Source of the DNA: Candidatus Stahliibacteriota bacterium
GTDB taxonomy: Bacteria; Hydrothermota; Tepidihabitantia; B3-TA06
Assembly: GCA_030592225.1 (NCBI GenBank)
Contig: JAUVJT010000136.1
Span: forward strand, 1 to 5,839
Length of the DNA stretch: 5,839 nucleotides
Direction: 5' to 3'
Shown here piece after piece: positions 5,378 through 5,839 of the stretch. Numbering within the stretch: position 1 is the stretch's first letter; each line of letters starts with the position of its first letter. A program made the translations under genes and the position numbers. Below the pieces are notes generated by a model, which was given only the letters and a program-made list of their open reading frames with translations, ran no database searches and had not been told where the DNA came from.

Positions 5378-5838
5378 CGGAAAAAGCTCGAAAGATCACT
5401 GCGACAGTCCGGCGGCTTAAAGGTCTCACTCTTGCCGCTAAGGGATCATCAGGGCATTGGACGATGATGGATGCAGTTGAAGGCCTTGGCGGCAGCGATG
5501 GGGCAACGCGTCCGATGGAGCTTTTGCTTATGTCCCTGGGCGGATGCACCGGCATGGATGTGCTCTCGATTCTTGTCAAGATGAAGCAGTCTGTTGAGGA
5601 TTTCCACATTGAACTTGAAGGTGAGCACGCACCTGAGCATCCAAAGATATACACGAAGATAGAGATGATCTACGTGGTTACGGGCAATGTTGATGTTGTC
5701 AAGCTGGAGCGCGCCATAGAACTCTCGGAAGAAAAATACTGTTCGATTTCTGCCATGCTGCGTGCAGGCGGGGTGAACATCCAGACAAGCTACCGGATCG
5801 AGCCTGCAGGCTTCACTTCTGAGTCTGACCAGGGATAA
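5374..5838 (+). CDS. OsmC/Ohr family protein (YhfA-like)
   Basis: This complete 154-residue protein belongs to the OsmC/Ohr fold, whose characterised members reduce organic or fatty-acid hydroperoxides through a pair of cysteines. Both are present: C58 in LMSLGGCTGMDVLSIL and C123 in SEEKYCSISAML. ATRPMELLLMSLGGC (44-58) and HPKIYTKIEMIYVV (89-102) are typical of the YhfA-like branch, for which substrates are uncertain. It starts at TTG 5374, sharing TTGA with the ahcY stop, with an AGGAAGG purine tract (5364-5370) just upstream, so translation is probably coupled to ahcY. No later ATG would keep the N-terminal strand. The link to the methyl cycle may concern homocysteine/thiol or peroxide balance, but this is inference. 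The stop is one base from the window end. Confidence 0.92.
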   Translation: MTEKARKITATVRRLKGLTLAAKGSSGHWTMMDAVEGLGGSDGATRPMELLLMSLGGCTGMDVLSILVKMKQSVEDFHIELEGEHAPEHPKIYTKIEMIYVVTGNVDVVKLERAIELSEEKYCSISAMLRAGGVNIQTSYRIEPAGFTSESDQG

Positions 5839-5839
5839 C

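Overview
This window comes from a bacterial chromosome of moderate GC. Hand counts give 54% over 4201-4440 in ahcY and 60% over 2221-2280 in metK. All genes lie on the + strand, and no rRNA, tRNA, CRISPR array or intact transposase gene is visible. The organism cannot be fixed from the sequence. The short-form adenosylhomocysteinase, the lemA-htpX pair and the GTAGT-type palindromic repeats would suit an uncultivated candidate-phylum bacterium. The repeats remind me of WOR-3-like genomes, but that is memory and was not checked.

Layout: (1) 1-168 is a leader with a good sigma70-type promoter (TTGACA, 16 bp, TATTAT). (2) 169-2005 holds lemA and an htpX-like M48 membrane zinc protease, an envelope or membrane-quality pair. 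(3) 2006-2096 is a second strong promoter (TTGACT, 16 bp, TATACT) ahead of metK. (4) 2097-3260 is metK, S-adenosylmethionine synthetase, probably starting at a TTG six bases inside the longest reading frame. (5) 3257-4081 is an AT-richer segment (about 43% GC by hand count) with two unrecognised genes: a small ribbon-helix-helix-like protein and a two-helix membrane protein. A compound palindrome of 47-48 bp stands at each end. (6) 4121-5377 is ahcY, adenosylhomocysteinase. (7) 5374-5838 is an OsmC-family protein whose TTG start overlaps the ahcY stop.

metK and ahcY are consecutive enzymes around the methylation cycle: MetK makes SAM, methyltransferases turn it into S-adenosylhomocysteine, and AhcY removes that inhibitor. 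They look like parts of one ancestral operon that is now interrupted by the two-gene segment. No promoter is obvious after the metK promoter, so metK, the two small genes, ahcY and osmC may be read as one transcript.

The main point of interest is the repeat-bounded cassette. Each repeat is a pair of inverted hairpins, each preceded by GTAGT. This is the layout of REP doublets (REPINs) mobilised elsewhere by RAYT transposases. The hairpin stems differ between copies by compensating changes. Whether the cassette is a mobile or regulatory unit is inference.
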